Of a DNA stretch of 64,000 bases, positions 1-42,700 are shown piece after piece. The notes under the pieces are model-generated. The model ran no database searches. It had not been told where the DNA came from and saw only the letters and a program-made list of their open reading frames with translations. The translations under genes were made by a program, and so were the position numbers. Origin of the DNA: Nematostella vectensis (lineage: Eukaryota > Cnidaria > Anthozoa > Actiniaria > Edwardsiidae); assembly GCF_932526225.1 (NCBI RefSeq), contig NC_064042.1, positions 5,067,001 through 5,131,000 of the forward strand. Direction: 5' to 3'. Within the stretch, counting starts at the first letter, position 1. The number at the start of each line of letters is the position of its first letter.

Positions 1-37
1 CAACATAATGCTCATACTGTGTACCTTGATTTTCCAG

Positions 38-30145
<30,108 letters not shown>

Positions 30146-30182
30146 GGAGAGTTGGGGAGAAGCAACACAGGACACGACAAGC

Positions 30183-30470
30183 CAAGCATTACCCATAAGC
30201 CACAGGGATTAGCCACAATGCCTCGAATTACCCATAAGCCACAGGGATTAGCCACAATGCCTCGAATTACCCATAAGCGACAGGGATTATCCACAATGCC
30301 TCGAATTACCCATAAGCCACAGGGATTACCCCACAAGGACAATCCCTTGAATTACCCATTACCCACAGGGATTACCCATGAGCCACAGGGATAAGCCATA
30401 AGCCACAGGGATTACCCATAAGCCACAGTTATTACCAATGATTCACAGGGATTTCCCATAATGCCTTGAA
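30183..30470 (+). repeat. Minisatellite in the POLA1 3' untranslated region
   Basis: Copies of ATTACCCATAAGCCACAGGG with AATGCCTCGA spacers, about 39 bp then shorter and irregular, beginning about 40 nt after the POLA1 stop codon. An AATAAA at about 30596 is a possible polyadenylation signal downstream. Confidence 0.85.
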
Positions 30471-31339
30471 TTAACCAAAACTCTTATAATCGTCTTGACC
30501 CCAGAGTACATTAACTTTATCAAGAATTTTTCAGAATTATAGCAGAGATTACCTAAAATGCTGGGAGTCATTTTGTGATCTTTATTCATGATGTGTAATA
30601 AATTATTAGTTATCCACAATTCCTCGGGAAGAAACTGTGCATATATAAATCTCACGAGGGATATCGAACCTACACAGGTTTGTCTTGGTTCATACATTCG
30701 CAAATTAAGCTATATTTTTGTGCTTTGTAATCTATTTTGTGAGTTTTTGTAGTCTATTTTTATATAGATATCAATTAAAGTCGTAAGAATGACATTTTCT
30801 TTTGCTGGGTTTTTTTATTTTTTATTTTTTCGTTGCCTCCACCCAACGGGACTGGCAAATGCGCAACGGAGCAAAAATATTCAGGTCTTTGCAACAAATA
30901 TACGATCATGATTCTCATGAGAAATTACGCCAAAGACCTTGTAAACAGTAATGTATAAATGTTTGAAAAATTACCTACTTACCTTTTCGAGCTAAGGAAG
31001 AAACAAGCTAACCAGAAAGCTTTTAATCGGGCTACAGAGTAGGAGAATACAACAAATTTGACATTGCAAAAAGCCCTCCTTCCCCCCCCCACCCCCCTTC
31101 CTACAAAAACTATGATGTCGATGTTACTACTCTTTCCCATGATCCCTATCGCACACCTACCCATAACTCATTGCGCGTTTGCAAATCACGAGAGTGAAAA
31201 ACAGTTTTTTCACTCTTCATTCCTCCCTTCGTTGATTTCCCGATTGCGAATCAATTGGAAAAAAAGGAAGTGTCTTTCCGAACCAAGCACGATACAAGCT
31301 AGGTTTCTGGGATTGTAGCGAAGGCAAAAAGAAGACACC

Positions 31340-34300
31340 ATGGACGATTCAGATGAGGAACTTCTGCAAAATGCCGACATTGGGGTGAGTCATTGACGTA
31401 AAAAAAAAACGTTTTAAGCTTAACTTATAGATGATTTGCTAGATATTTATAACTTAGTTATGTTTAAGCTTACACGTCGTTATTCAATTGTAAAAAAGGG
31501 TTGCTGTCTATAATAGTAACATACTTGCAGTGTGCATAGCGATGTAGGACTTGTTTGTCGTGGTGGTGTTATGAACTCTCCCCTTCATCGATGAAGATGA
31601 TCGTAGCAGAGGCGAAACGTATTCGTACTGAAACGAACACCGACTAGAAAATGCTATTTGCATTGAAATTTCAATTATTCTTATTTCTAACTAGAAAAGA
31701 GACTTATTTCTTTAGTTTTCAGTGTGTTTCTTTAGTTTTCAGTGTGTTAAGCACAGTTGTATTAAAGTAGAAAGCGCTTTATAAAAATCTCAAAAGAATA
31801 TCAGTTGTGGTGTTCTGTTTATTTAGTAGAGGATAGGATTTGAACTGGAGTGACAACCATTAAAAAGCATTCTTTTCTAGGCAGGTGATCTACAGGAAAA
31901 AAAATATATAATATATATGTAGCTCTAAGCTACAGGGCCGTAGCAGGGGATGGGGCACTAGGGGCACATGCCCCACCGTCCCCCAATAAAATTAAAAGGA
32001 AATGACCAGTAGGGGCGTGGCTATGCCCCCATTGTTTTCTAAATGTTTCTGTATTGTTCTCCCCCCCCCCCCCCAATAATTCGAGGTCTGCTTCGGCTAT
32101 GAGCTAAGAGCACAAAAGAAAATTCCAGAGGTGGGAGGGAAGCAGTATTCCCCTTTGGAATTTTAGGGGGGAAAATATTTTGGAGCTAAATTCCAGAAAT
32201 GTACTTCCAACCTCTATATATTGGTGCACCACCTCCTTTGTGTTGATGCCTTCTCTCCTTCTAGAAATCCTAGAGTTTCCTCTGTAGAAACGAGTTGTTC
32301 TGTATCTGTGATTGCATAGGAATATGAAGGAGACCGGAATGAGCTTGGTGAAAGGCACGGCCAAGGAAAAGCTCTACATGGTAATGGTGATTTGTACACG
32401 GGCAGTTACTGGAACGGCAAGAGACATGGCAAGGTAGGCAGTATGCCCTGTTTCAACTGATTTCACCATGAAGCAAAAAAATGACAAAATGATCTATGTT
32501 TTTTTTATTGTTAAGGGGACATATATCTTCAGAAAGGGAGCTAGATATATGGGATTTTACGAAAATAACAAGAAAAATGGCAAGGGGACATTTACATACC
32601 CAGATGGGTCAAGATACGAAGGTAAAAATGTACAGTGGAGACAGCAGCTGCACAAAAACAAGCAGCTTTTATGTGAATGCTTCCAAAGAGTGCCCTTATT
32701 TGAATTAACAATCATCATGAAGCTCAAAAAATTAAAAAGCGCTTTTACGAATAAACCAGTCCCCCTCTGCCCAAAAGTAAATGTATAAGGTTTAAGCAAG
32801 CACAAGCCACTCATTAATTCACCGAACAAAAAAAATGTGCACTGAGCTATTATCTAGAATTGGTGTGAGGGATTGATGATTTAGCTTACTTTGATTCAGG
32901 AACATGGTCAGATGATGAAAGGCACGGTGTAGGCACATATTTTTATACCAATGGAGATACTTATGAGGGGGAATGGAGGAGCAACCGGCGTCATGGCAAA
33001 GGCACCTACACTGATGCTCACACCAATGTTAAGGTGATTCCTGTTGAATTGGTCTTCAGAAGAAAACAGAGATATACTTATGGAGTATCCATAATAACCT
33101 AAAGAGTCCTCCATTCACTGTAAAATAACTCAGTGCCCACCCTGCTTAAACAAACATAAAAATTGTTTTGAAAAATGTATCCTCAACATTTGAGTGCCCT
33201 CAATATCTCCCTCCCCTTCAGGGTCTCTTGTATTTGAAAGACAATCTCCTACCATATTTTGGTGGTCAAATTTCATATTTTTTTTTTTATAAAAAGACTA
33301 TCTCTTTTGTTGTCTTATTGATGCCTGTAATGCTAGTTGTCAGTTGTCCTTTTTTTTTTCAGCTTGAAGGTACTTGGGAGAAAGGCAAGCTGAACGGCCA
33401 TTGCAAAATTATCCACAGTGACCACAGATTTGAGGGAGTCTTTGCCGAAAATTTAGTAAGTTATTTGTGAGATCTTGAATGTTCAGTACCAAAATCTCTC
33501 ATGTGAACATATGTAGAGCTTCAACCCTAACATCAAAGGATTAATTAAGGGAGCTATTTACCCTACTTGTAACTATAGGATGATGAACCTCAAGAGTGTG
33601 GACACAATGTGCAGAATCTAAAACATATGAAGATGCATTATGCAGCCACCATATGATTTATGTTTGGCAAAGAACACGCTTTAGGATCAAAATTGTTGTT
33701 TTTTGGTTAGGGAAGAAAAATGATTGAACAACAAGCGAAAATGGTTGAACAATAAGCTCTTCTCATATCAGAACCAAATATCAAAACTTGAACCCATTTG
33801 TGAAATGCAAATGCCTTAGAGAGCGACACTCTGCCAACTGTGCCACCCAGGTTTTCCTAAAATGCCCCTAAGTTTGCCAATAAAATGCTTGCTATGCCTA
33901 TAATGGGCAAGATAACAAATACAGTAATCATATACGACTTTAACAAAGAATAATGTACAGTAAAAACTGCCGATCTCCCAGTGTTTTAGCCCAGGGGTTG
34001 ATGTCTGTCAATAAAATGTCCATTGCACTTAGCATGGAGGATAACCTGTATGTTTTTTTTTAAATAAATCTCTCATTTCATTTACTAGCCTACAGGTCCT
34101 GGCAAGTATGTGTTTGAGAAAGGGTTTATCCAGTACGGATTGTACCACATTGTTGAAAAGGTAAGCAAGCGTGAAGACTGAATGTAAAAAGTTGTATTCT
34201 GCTCTTCAGCTTTAAATAGTATGTTGTTTGCAATATTTTATAAAATATTTACCTGTAACAACAAATGCATGTCAACAGGGGTTTCCTCCATTTTAACTGT

Positions 34301-34456
34301 TATCGTAAGTTACAGTCATTTCTATGTAAACTAATTTTAGGCAATAATATAGAAATCCTTTCCATTTAGAAACAAAGCAAGTATGATGAGGAGGAGGAAC
34401 CCACAAGGACCCCTATCTGGAAATGTGTGGCATTGGAGGCTACAATCCCTGTGTAA
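31340..34456 (+). CDS. RSPH1: Radial spoke head 1 homologue (MORN-repeat protein), 216 aa
   Basis: Axonemal protein of the radial spoke head in motile cilia and flagella. Exons: 31340-31384, 32320-32433, 32516-32621, 32900-33033, 33363-33455, 34089-34160, 34370-34456 (651 nt, all phases join, TAA). It starts [15 protein letters not shown], then [20 protein letters not shown] matches the RSPH1 N-terminus. At least five MORN repeats follow ([80 protein letters not shown]), then [19 protein letters not shown]. It lacks the long acidic C-terminal tail of the human protein (about 309 aa as I recall it), which many invertebrate homologues may also lack. AATAAA lies at 34590-34595. Confidence 0.92.
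31932..32105. mobile_element. Short inverted-repeat element (TAGCCGTAGCAG type), copy 2
   Basis: Reverse-oriented relative of 11800-11900: starts GGGCCGTAGCAGGGG and ends AATAATTCGAGGTCTGCTTC then GGCTATG. The interior has C/G runs (cccccccccccccc). Located in the first RSPH1 intron. No ORF. Confidence 0.6.
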
Positions 34457-34556
34457 AATGGCCCAGTATGTCAGAGTCGTACAGTTTTTGTCATTTTTGT
34501 ACAACAACTAAATTTATGAGAACATTTGGTCAAGTTTGAAACATTTTATATAGATT

Positions 34557-34595
34557 TTTATTGAAAATATCATTCATATTTGTATGACAAATAAA
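34557..34595. terminator. Overlapping convergent polyadenylation signals of RSPH1 and TLCD5
   Basis: AATAAA on the plus strand at 34590-34595, 134 nt after the RSPH1 stop. AATAAA on the minus strand at 34562-34557, about 245 nt after the TLCD5 stop. If both are used, the 3' untranslated regions overlap. Confidence 0.45.
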
Positions 34596-34806
34596 ATACT
34601 ACATTGATACTAACATTGTTGGATTTTAACATGTACATTCGATTCAGAATCAGAATTAAAAATCATATTTCATATGAAATCATATTTCATTAACATTTAG
34701 AAGTGAAAGTGAAAAAAAGTTTGAGAAATATGTGCATCCTCTTACTAGCAAGTTTTATCGGAAAATATAATTGTTACGGACCATTGATGTAGCAGGGGCT
34801 GCTAAT

Positions 34807-35502
34807 TTAGGTAACTTTTTTCTTCCCAAAAAACCTCTTGCATGCAAATAGCATGATATAGAAACTCCATACTACGCCAACAAGATACAAACCTATTCCT
34901 CCCGCTTTGACAACAAGTGCTGGTTTACTTGACTTCAAGGTCCAGTACAAGACAGATGTTCCTGGCCCAAGCCGAAGAAATAAAAACAATGTCAAGAACA
35001 CTAAGTCATTGATATAAGCTATCCTCAATTCATAGTTTCCAGTTTCCCTCAAGAACCAGCGCATTTGTAGGAATGGATTCGTCATTTCAGACCCAAATAT
35101 TGTTGCAACAATTTCAGACCCTGAATATCCATTGATCACAATGTAAGATAAGCTGTAGACTGATATCATGTGATGTGCTAGCATATTTAGGCCCTCTGTA
35201 CCCATGTATAAGCACCAAGTGAAATCAAACAGAAAATATCCAAGTGTTATTGTAGCAATAAGTGTCTGGAATTGGGTGCTTGCTTCGCCGAAGGTATCAA
35301 AGGGCCAAGGACCAGTCCTGAAGGCACACCAGTAAGAGAGGGCGGTGCTGACGATGGCATGGATTATGGTGACCAAACGACAGTTCCATTCTGGGCTGCG
35401 ATTCGTGTTGATGATGCTGATGATGGCATATAAGGATATCCATATGCAAAGGCAAGATAGGAGGGGACAGAGTATAGGGCCCAGGGATACGACAAGATCC
35501 AT
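34807..35502 (-). CDS. TLCD5: TLC domain-containing membrane protein (TLCD5/TMEM136-like), 231 aa
   Basis: A single coding exon starting at MDLVVSLGPILCPLLSCLCI and ending FFGKKKVT. I chose the ATG at 35502 because a splice acceptor (tttctcag) lies just upstream at about 35516, implying a non-coding 5' exon; the frame remains open beyond it. Six or so hydrophobic segments, and the TLC hallmark GYFLFDFTWCLYMGTEGLNM then LAHHMISVYS. The C-terminal GKKKVT is a possible ER-type lysine tail. TLC proteins act in membrane lipid sensing or ceramide-related chemistry; the biochemical role of this subfamily is not well defined. Convergent with RSPH1, divergent from STK19. Confidence 0.85.
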   Translation of the reverse strand: MDLVVSLGPILCPLLSCLCIWISLYAIISIINTNRSPEWNCRLVTIIHAIVSTALSYWCAFRTGPWPFDTFGEASTQFQTLIATITLGYFLFDFTWCLYMGTEGLNMLAHHMISVYSLSYIVINGYSGSEIVATIFGSEMTNPFLQMRWFLRETGNYELRIAYINDLVFLTLFLFLRLGPGTSVLYWTLKSSKPALVVKAGGIGLYLVGVVWSFYIMLFACKRFFGKKKVT

Positions 35503-35516
35503 TACTGCACCTGCCT

Positions 35517-36702
35517 GAGAAAACAAATGGAAATATAAATACACTACCTGTTCCATCCATAAAAATTAAAAAAAACAATCGATATATCAAAATAACACAA
35601 CAATCTTAATTGATATTGATTGGATTGGAAGATTGATAATAATGGATACTTTCACGATCTTCCCAATTAGTCACATTATCGATTGGCCTCACAATTTTTC
35701 TCCTATTAATTATTAACGATTGCCGATACAATTGTTGATTTTATCGAGTCGATTATCGAATGAACAGTACGTAATAAATATTAGTTTTGAAATCGTCTGT
35801 CTGACGGGACAAAAAAAAAATAGAATAAATGGAAGGTTTGTACAGCCTGAATCACTTCGACAATCTAACTGATAGTAAAAGTACTCTTTCGTACTTGTCT
35901 TGTATTTGCATCAAGCAAAGAAGCGTAAACAATTTAATACCTGACTTATGTAAACAATCAACATAACGAAAAAATACCCGTAAATTTTAAGGTATTCTCA
36001 AAATAAGAAATCTCTGATTAACAATGTTATATCTCAAGGGCTAAAATTTATTATCTTGCCATAAAATTGTAGCTTTAGAGCGCGTAGACAGCCACAAAAC
36101 CTCTGGCTTCGCGACGCTAAAAATGCGGAAAGAACGGAAAGAACTAGAAACTGGTTCCTGTTTGTTATAGAAAGCGTGCGTGACCGATTATTCACCACGA
36201 AATTCACAACGATAATACTAGAATGCCTAACTCACGCAGAGTGCCTTTACCTGCTGGTGTGATTAGATCACGTTGAGTAGCGTAATTCACTAGATTTAGC
36301 TTCTGGCTTGAGTATTACAATGTTAGGAAACAGCTTTCACCGCCCCAAGAGGGTGACAAACCATAGTCGTCACGTGACAGAATTACCATACGCACAATGT
36401 CACGCAATATCAGATTCAAAAGAGAAATAAATATTTGTTGATATGCATTATAAGTTGCTTTCTAATAAATAATATTCTAATTCATTATATATATATATAT
36501 ATATTTCTTTACTAGTAATTTTGTTAAAAGAACAGGTGATTTTCAGCGGTATCACCCATTTGAATAGACTGGGTTCTAGTGTTTATTTCGCGCGAGGTGT
36601 GAAATTTCTTCAAAAAAATTCCATGTGAATCTTCACAAAAATGTCCCGTTAATTTTATTCGCGCTGTAGTCGTTTGACAGGCTTTTCGCTAAGTGTTTAT
36701 AG
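35517..36702. promoter_or_regulatory. Shared intergenic region of head-to-head TLCD5 and STK19 genes
   Basis: About 1.2 kb between divergent coding starts, so it probably contains both promoters and 5' exons. No TATA box or factor site could be assigned with confidence. There is a TA run at 36487-36508. Confidence 0.4.
36487..36508. repeat. TA dinucleotide run
   Basis: Short (AT)n tract upstream of STK19. Confidence 0.85.
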
Positions 36703-39700
36703 ATGAGTCTAAAGCGGCAAGGGTCATTCCCTAATGTGTTTCCATCAAGAAAGCGGCGAGTTGTAAAAGCCACCGGTAGCCGAGATGATAAAGACGAGGA
36801 CAAAGAAACAGGTTTGAACTGTGCCCTTCTAGCTCAATGTATCGATCATCCTGCTGAAATAATTCACAACAATACATTTTTAACTCTTCGAGAACCGAGG
36901 ACCAGAGAGAAAGGTTGCAGTAGATCAAGAAGAAAACCTCCTTTCATAGATATCCCGAGCACATCTGTGTACCATATTTTTTCACCTCCTTGCCCCCCCC
37001 TTGCCCCCCTCCCCCCCAAAAAAAGTTACCCCCTCCCCCTCATTCAAGTGTCTGAGAACTCCCTTGAGGACGCCAGAGACATATTCTAGGTATTAGTTGA
37101 AGAGTAAGGATAAGGGTGGAGAGGGATAGAGAGATGGAGGAGAAAAGAGCAGGCACCGCTTTCTACTTGTTTAACCTATCAGGGGGTGGGTCCTCATGGA
37201 TTTAAAAGTTTTTCAGTCTTGTCTTTGACACACGATAAGTGGGGATTCTTAGAAAGGGAAAGGATCACATTAAGTCACAACTACTTCACCCACCCTTTAC
37301 AAGGTAGATGCGATGAAAAATCAATTAGCCACAACAGCACATTATAATCCAGTGTGAATTCATATCATATAATATATTTTTGTTATCATTATGAGAGAAA
37401 TTTTTGGAGTTTGAATCTTACCCCAAAAAATTTTTTTGGGATTTGTATATAAATTGTCACCACTTCCCCATGCCAAAGTAAAATATAGAAGAGTATATTG
37501 TATGCACTTGAAGTCACCTTGCTCATTTAACCAAAAATGTTGTATTTTTCAACAGATCTAATAGAAATACCAAATGACACTAAAGCCGCACTTCTCTTCC
37601 TCAAGTCACTATTCCCAGTCCAAGCATTCAATGGTCAAGTCCCTCCAATACTGCTGAAGCACCAACTGTACTGTGTCGTCAATGACAAAACCACAGTTGA
37701 TAGGCAGCTGGTGAGTGTGGTATCCCTAAGGGAATGGGCATGTACCTGCCATTAAGGCCTAATTTAGAAGCATAATGTCATCAAATATACCCAAATGATA
37801 TACGAGAACAAGTAGTCTAATTGTTTTAGTGTAAATCCACTCACATACTACCTTCAAATAAATGGCGAATTTATTAATTCTCAGTAATAAATTTTCGCTA
37901 CTCACTGTCAATGGCTCTATAGATAGTGAGTACGGGAGCCAATCAAATTGCAAGATCCGTGATTGTATGTGAGCGGATACTAAAATGCGATATAACAAGT
38001 TTCTCTCTGTATTACTGTATCTCTGACAATTTCTTTTTCTTGTTAGAATAAGATGTGGGAGACTAATGAGGTCCGTCTATTCAAGTTGGTGACTGGATCG
38101 GATGAGTTTGCTGTTATGCTAACAAGTGATTATATTTCACATCTGAGATCCAAGATGACCAATAACACAACAAATTCTGCAGGTACTAGGACAGTTAGAA
38201 TATTTTGCCCCTTCAGGCATTCAAGTCTAGTATAAGACATATGACACATTAGAGTGTGCATAACTCGTTGTTTATGTGATAATATGGACATGAAAGCTCT
38301 ACTGACCAATAAGTATGTCTTTTTAACAGAAAAATTCATAGCCAACGTGTTGCCAAGCTGTGTTGATGTCAGCTTTAGTAGAAAGACATTATCAGAAAAC
38401 CATAGTCTTACTGAAGAAGAGATCACGTAAGTTGACTTTTAGGAGTACCCCCTAAAAATAATGTCAATTCAACCTTATGCAGAGTCATGACTAGCATGGC
38501 TAGAGGGACCTGTGCCTCTCTCCCACAACCCTCTTTTTCACTAGTCTTCCTTGCAGCTGTCAGAGTTTGTCAGTTGTGAAAGTGCTCCAAAGGCATTTGT
38601 AGGAGGATTTGAGTACTTTCGTGACCGCCAAACGCAGAAGGCTGAGAATACCTTTTCCCCTACACACATCATTATCATCACCATCATCATATCCTTTACA
38701 ATCATCATCATCATCAACAACATCATCACAACCATTAAATTTTTTATCATCATCATCATAATAATCACCACTATATTATCATCATCAGCAGCATTACGAT
38801 TGTCATCATTATCTCAACAACCATAAGCACAACCATCATCGTCATAATCATCTTCACCACCAATATTTTTATCACAACCAACATTATCATCATTACAATT
38901 ATCATCACCATTACCACCTATACAAGTTACAGTATCTTATCTCTGTCTTCAGACAATTAATAAACTTGGGAGCCTTGGCCGTGAGGGATGTTGGTAGCTG
39001 GTGGCTCAGTATACCAGGGGCAGGTCACTTTATGAAAAGCTTCTCCAAAGGTTGGTTTTAATAATAATAATTAAGACAAAGGGGGGATTAATTCTATGAA
39101 CTGTGTTGTGGCTAATATTCCTGTTTTCCTTAGGAAGAAAAGCAGTAATAAGAACTATAAAGAACACAAAATACAAAGAAATGTTACAGAAGGTGTGTGG
39201 TTGCTCGTGAAACCTTTTGGTAAAAGAATTATTACTTGAATTTGCCCTTGTCGATCTTCTGCTGGAATCCTTGGGTTTTCATTAGTTTTCTATCTAAGAA
39301 AATATGTTTGCAAGCTGCATACCTCCCTCCCCCTGGCCTGTGGGGGTTTCCATTCCCATGGTTGAAGTTTCTAAAAAAGGTGCTATGTACTGAAATCAAG
39401 CATTTGTAATTATCGTGATTTTGGTTTGATCGACAGGAGCTGGAATCACGTAATCTGAGTACACACTCAAAGCTTGGGGTTAAGTATCATATTTATGATA
39501 TCATTGGAGCGGAGCTAGTACAAAGGTATGTATACGAATGTGTCTACTAACTGTATAATTATGCAATTCCTCAATCCTATAAACTATATAGAAATTATAA
39601 TGTATAGAGTTGTTGCGTGTGAACACGAATCAATGCCCACGAAATTCAACTATGATACCAATTCTTATAAAACTAATTCATACATCACTATTCCAACTTA

Positions 39701-42700
39701 CTAAAATGAATTATAAATTAGCCATAGGGGCAATTAAACAACAGGTAGCATGACACATTTTTCCTTTATGTCTCCTTGTTCAACCACACCAAAATACATG
39801 TAGCAAAGCATACATGCGGTTCAAAAATGTTTCTTAAGGGACGTGTCATTTTCCTTTATGTCTCCTTGTTCAGCCACACCAAAATACATGTTGCAAGCAA
39901 CAAATTTTGTAGCCAGCGGTTCAAAAATGTTTCTTATTAAGGGACGTGTCATTTTTCCTTTATGTCTCCTTGTTCAGCCACACCAAAATACATGTTGCAA
40001 GCAACAAATTTTGTAGCCAGCGGTTCAAAAATGTTTCTTATTAAGGGACGTGTCATTTTTCCTTTATGTCTCCTTGTTCAACCACACCAAAATACATGTA
40101 GCAAAGCATACACATGCGGTTCAAAAATGTTTCTTAAGGGACGTGTCATTTTTCCTTTATGTCTCCTTGTTCAGCCACACCAAAACACATGTTGCAAGCA
40201 ACAAATTTTGTAGCCAGCGGTTCAAAAATGTTTCTTAAGAGACGTGTCATTTTTCCTTTATGTCTCCTTGTTCAGCCACACCAAAATACATGTAGCAAGC
40301 AACAAATATTGTAGCCAGCGGTTCAAAAATGTTTCTTAAGGGACGTGTCATTTTTCCTTTATGTCTCCTTGTTCAGCCACACCAAAATACATGTAGCAAG
40401 CAACAAATATTGTAGCCAGCGGTTCAAAAATGTTTCTTAAGGGACGTGTCATTTTTCCTTTATGTCTCCTTGTTCAGCCACACCGAAATACATGTAGCAA
40501 GCAACATATTTTGTAGCCAGCGGTTCAAAAATGTTTCCTAATTAAGGGATGTGTTATTATTTAGCAGGGGGGGAGGGAATTTGATATTTTTTAAATTGAC
40601 GGGAAAAAATAGGGCCGTCCTCCAGCCATAGGGTAAAAATATGGGACCCCCCATACAAAAAAATTCACACACATTTGTCTGTAATAAACGCTCGTGTAAA
40701 CATGAAATTTATGGAAAAATATGTTTGGTTGTCAAATGAATATAGATATTTAGGGGTGATATGTTTACCGAAAACGAGGTTTATAACGTCCATGGGTCAG
40801 AAGTGCTAATGTTTAGAGTGTGAATGAAAAGATTTTTGGCTATTTTGAGCGACGTTAATTTTGTATTCTTTATTCCTTTAGCAAATAAAAGTTGTGTCTT
40901 TGTTTTCAGGGGCATAGCCATTTTTAACAGGAAGGGGTCCAAAAAGGCCCATATAAGACATTTTCTCCTGTATTGTAAGAAATATCCCATACATTTACTG
41001 TATTTTTGGCTGCTGGAAGGAAGAAGGGCACCCCTTGCTAGGTCTCTGGTTTTGGACCCTGTTTATGGGCTTTGTCTTATAAATTCATCACAGATCAGAC
41101 GCTTTGACATTGTAATTAGTTTGTGATTAGTTATCATATTGGAATTCGTAGCTTTTTTAAGTCACGTTCTTTAATCATTCATTTGCTTTGACCCTATATT
41201 ATGCTTAGAATTGCAAGTCATTTCTTCCGCGTTCCCTTAGTCCATTACATCAATTCCTTGGGGCTAATTTCGGGGACTGCTCGAAATTTTTTCTTGTCCC
41301 GGGATCAGTATAGTTTTAGCTCTTTCTCGCTTTCTTTTTTCGTTGGGTGCCCATGTCATGGCTACATTACAAAGACATTCAAGATCTTGTCTAAGCACAT
41401 TAAGGACTTTTCATTCTTGATGTGATCTATCCAGCCAATGTTGAGTATTTAAGTTGGAAAACGTCCAGCATTATCTCCCTTCCAGGTCTTCTAGGTCTCA
41501 AAACCGCATAACAAAACTTTGGGTACCAGTGTGCCTGGTACAACTTCATCTTCATTCTTCTCTTGATCTTCTCAAAGCTACACATTTTTTCTCAGTCTAG
41601 TGTATGCACCCCTTGCCTTAAACAGCCTATTCTTGGGGTCTTTTACTTAAATAAAGCGACATATAAATATTACTACATATAACGGCATATGACGAAGTAA
41701 AAAGGATGTAGAAGTTCTGGTTGTGCTCAACCATATGAAGTGTCACACACATTGTGAAACATGCCTGTCATGAACTTTCTATTCATTTTGCACTTTTCAT
41801 TCCTGTAAATGTCATTTGTACAATTAACGGCCCCTTTAAGTACTGCAAATCCATCCGGACCTAGTTTTTTTTTTTTATGGGAGCGTCTCCTCTGTCACTC
41901 TCCGAGTTATATCAGTCATCACTCTCCGAATTATCAGCTTCTCCTACACTATTTTCCCTTTCACCCCTGAAACTCTCCGACTTACCGTCTTCCCCATCAG
42001 CCTCCGACTCATTGTCAATGCATCTAATGAACAACTCCCCTTATCGTTACTAACAATATTATGTATAACAAGCACCTTATCCTCCTACTTTACCTCCTCT
42101 GAATGGCCACTATCATTTTTTTGGGCGCTACGTTCCTAGAGTTCTCTACAGTCCTCCGTGCAGAGGCGATGGCACCGACTTGATCGTCCTTCAACACCCT
42201 AGCAGTTGAGCTTCTCTTTCTCTATGTATAGATCAAGGACCGACATAGGACACCCTCTATTTGGGTGTATCTAGTCATGAGTTGTCGTACTTTTTCAAGC
42301 TTTCTTTCTCTCTCAGCCTCCTCCTTGGCTCCTTCCTCTTTCTTTTCTCGAACACATGCAGGCGCGTACCCAGGATTGGCTGAAGGGGGGCTGCACAGTC
42401 ATAGGTATCATATAATAAGAAATGTCCCACTTTTTGGCCGCCAAAGGGGTGATGCGCACCCCACCCCCTGTGTACGCGCCTGTCATTGGCCTTTAGATCA
42501 CGATGGTAAGAGAAGTGTAGAAGTCCGCTCGTAAATGATTGGCTAGATTACCCTCATCGTTCTATTGTTTTCCCGTTCTTCGTCTGTGTTGCATCAATCC
42601 AATGTGGTGAAATCTTCTGATAGCTTCTAAATGGACCGATGGCAATGAAGAAAATAGTTACCTAACCTCGGCCATTTAAGTGACTTATCAGAGTCACCGG

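Noticed and set aside
36703-37089. 128-codon ORF at the STK19 start taken as a complete gene
   Set aside because: A donor at 36812 joins in phase to exon 37556-37710 with clear STK19 similarity; the rest of the ORF is intron.
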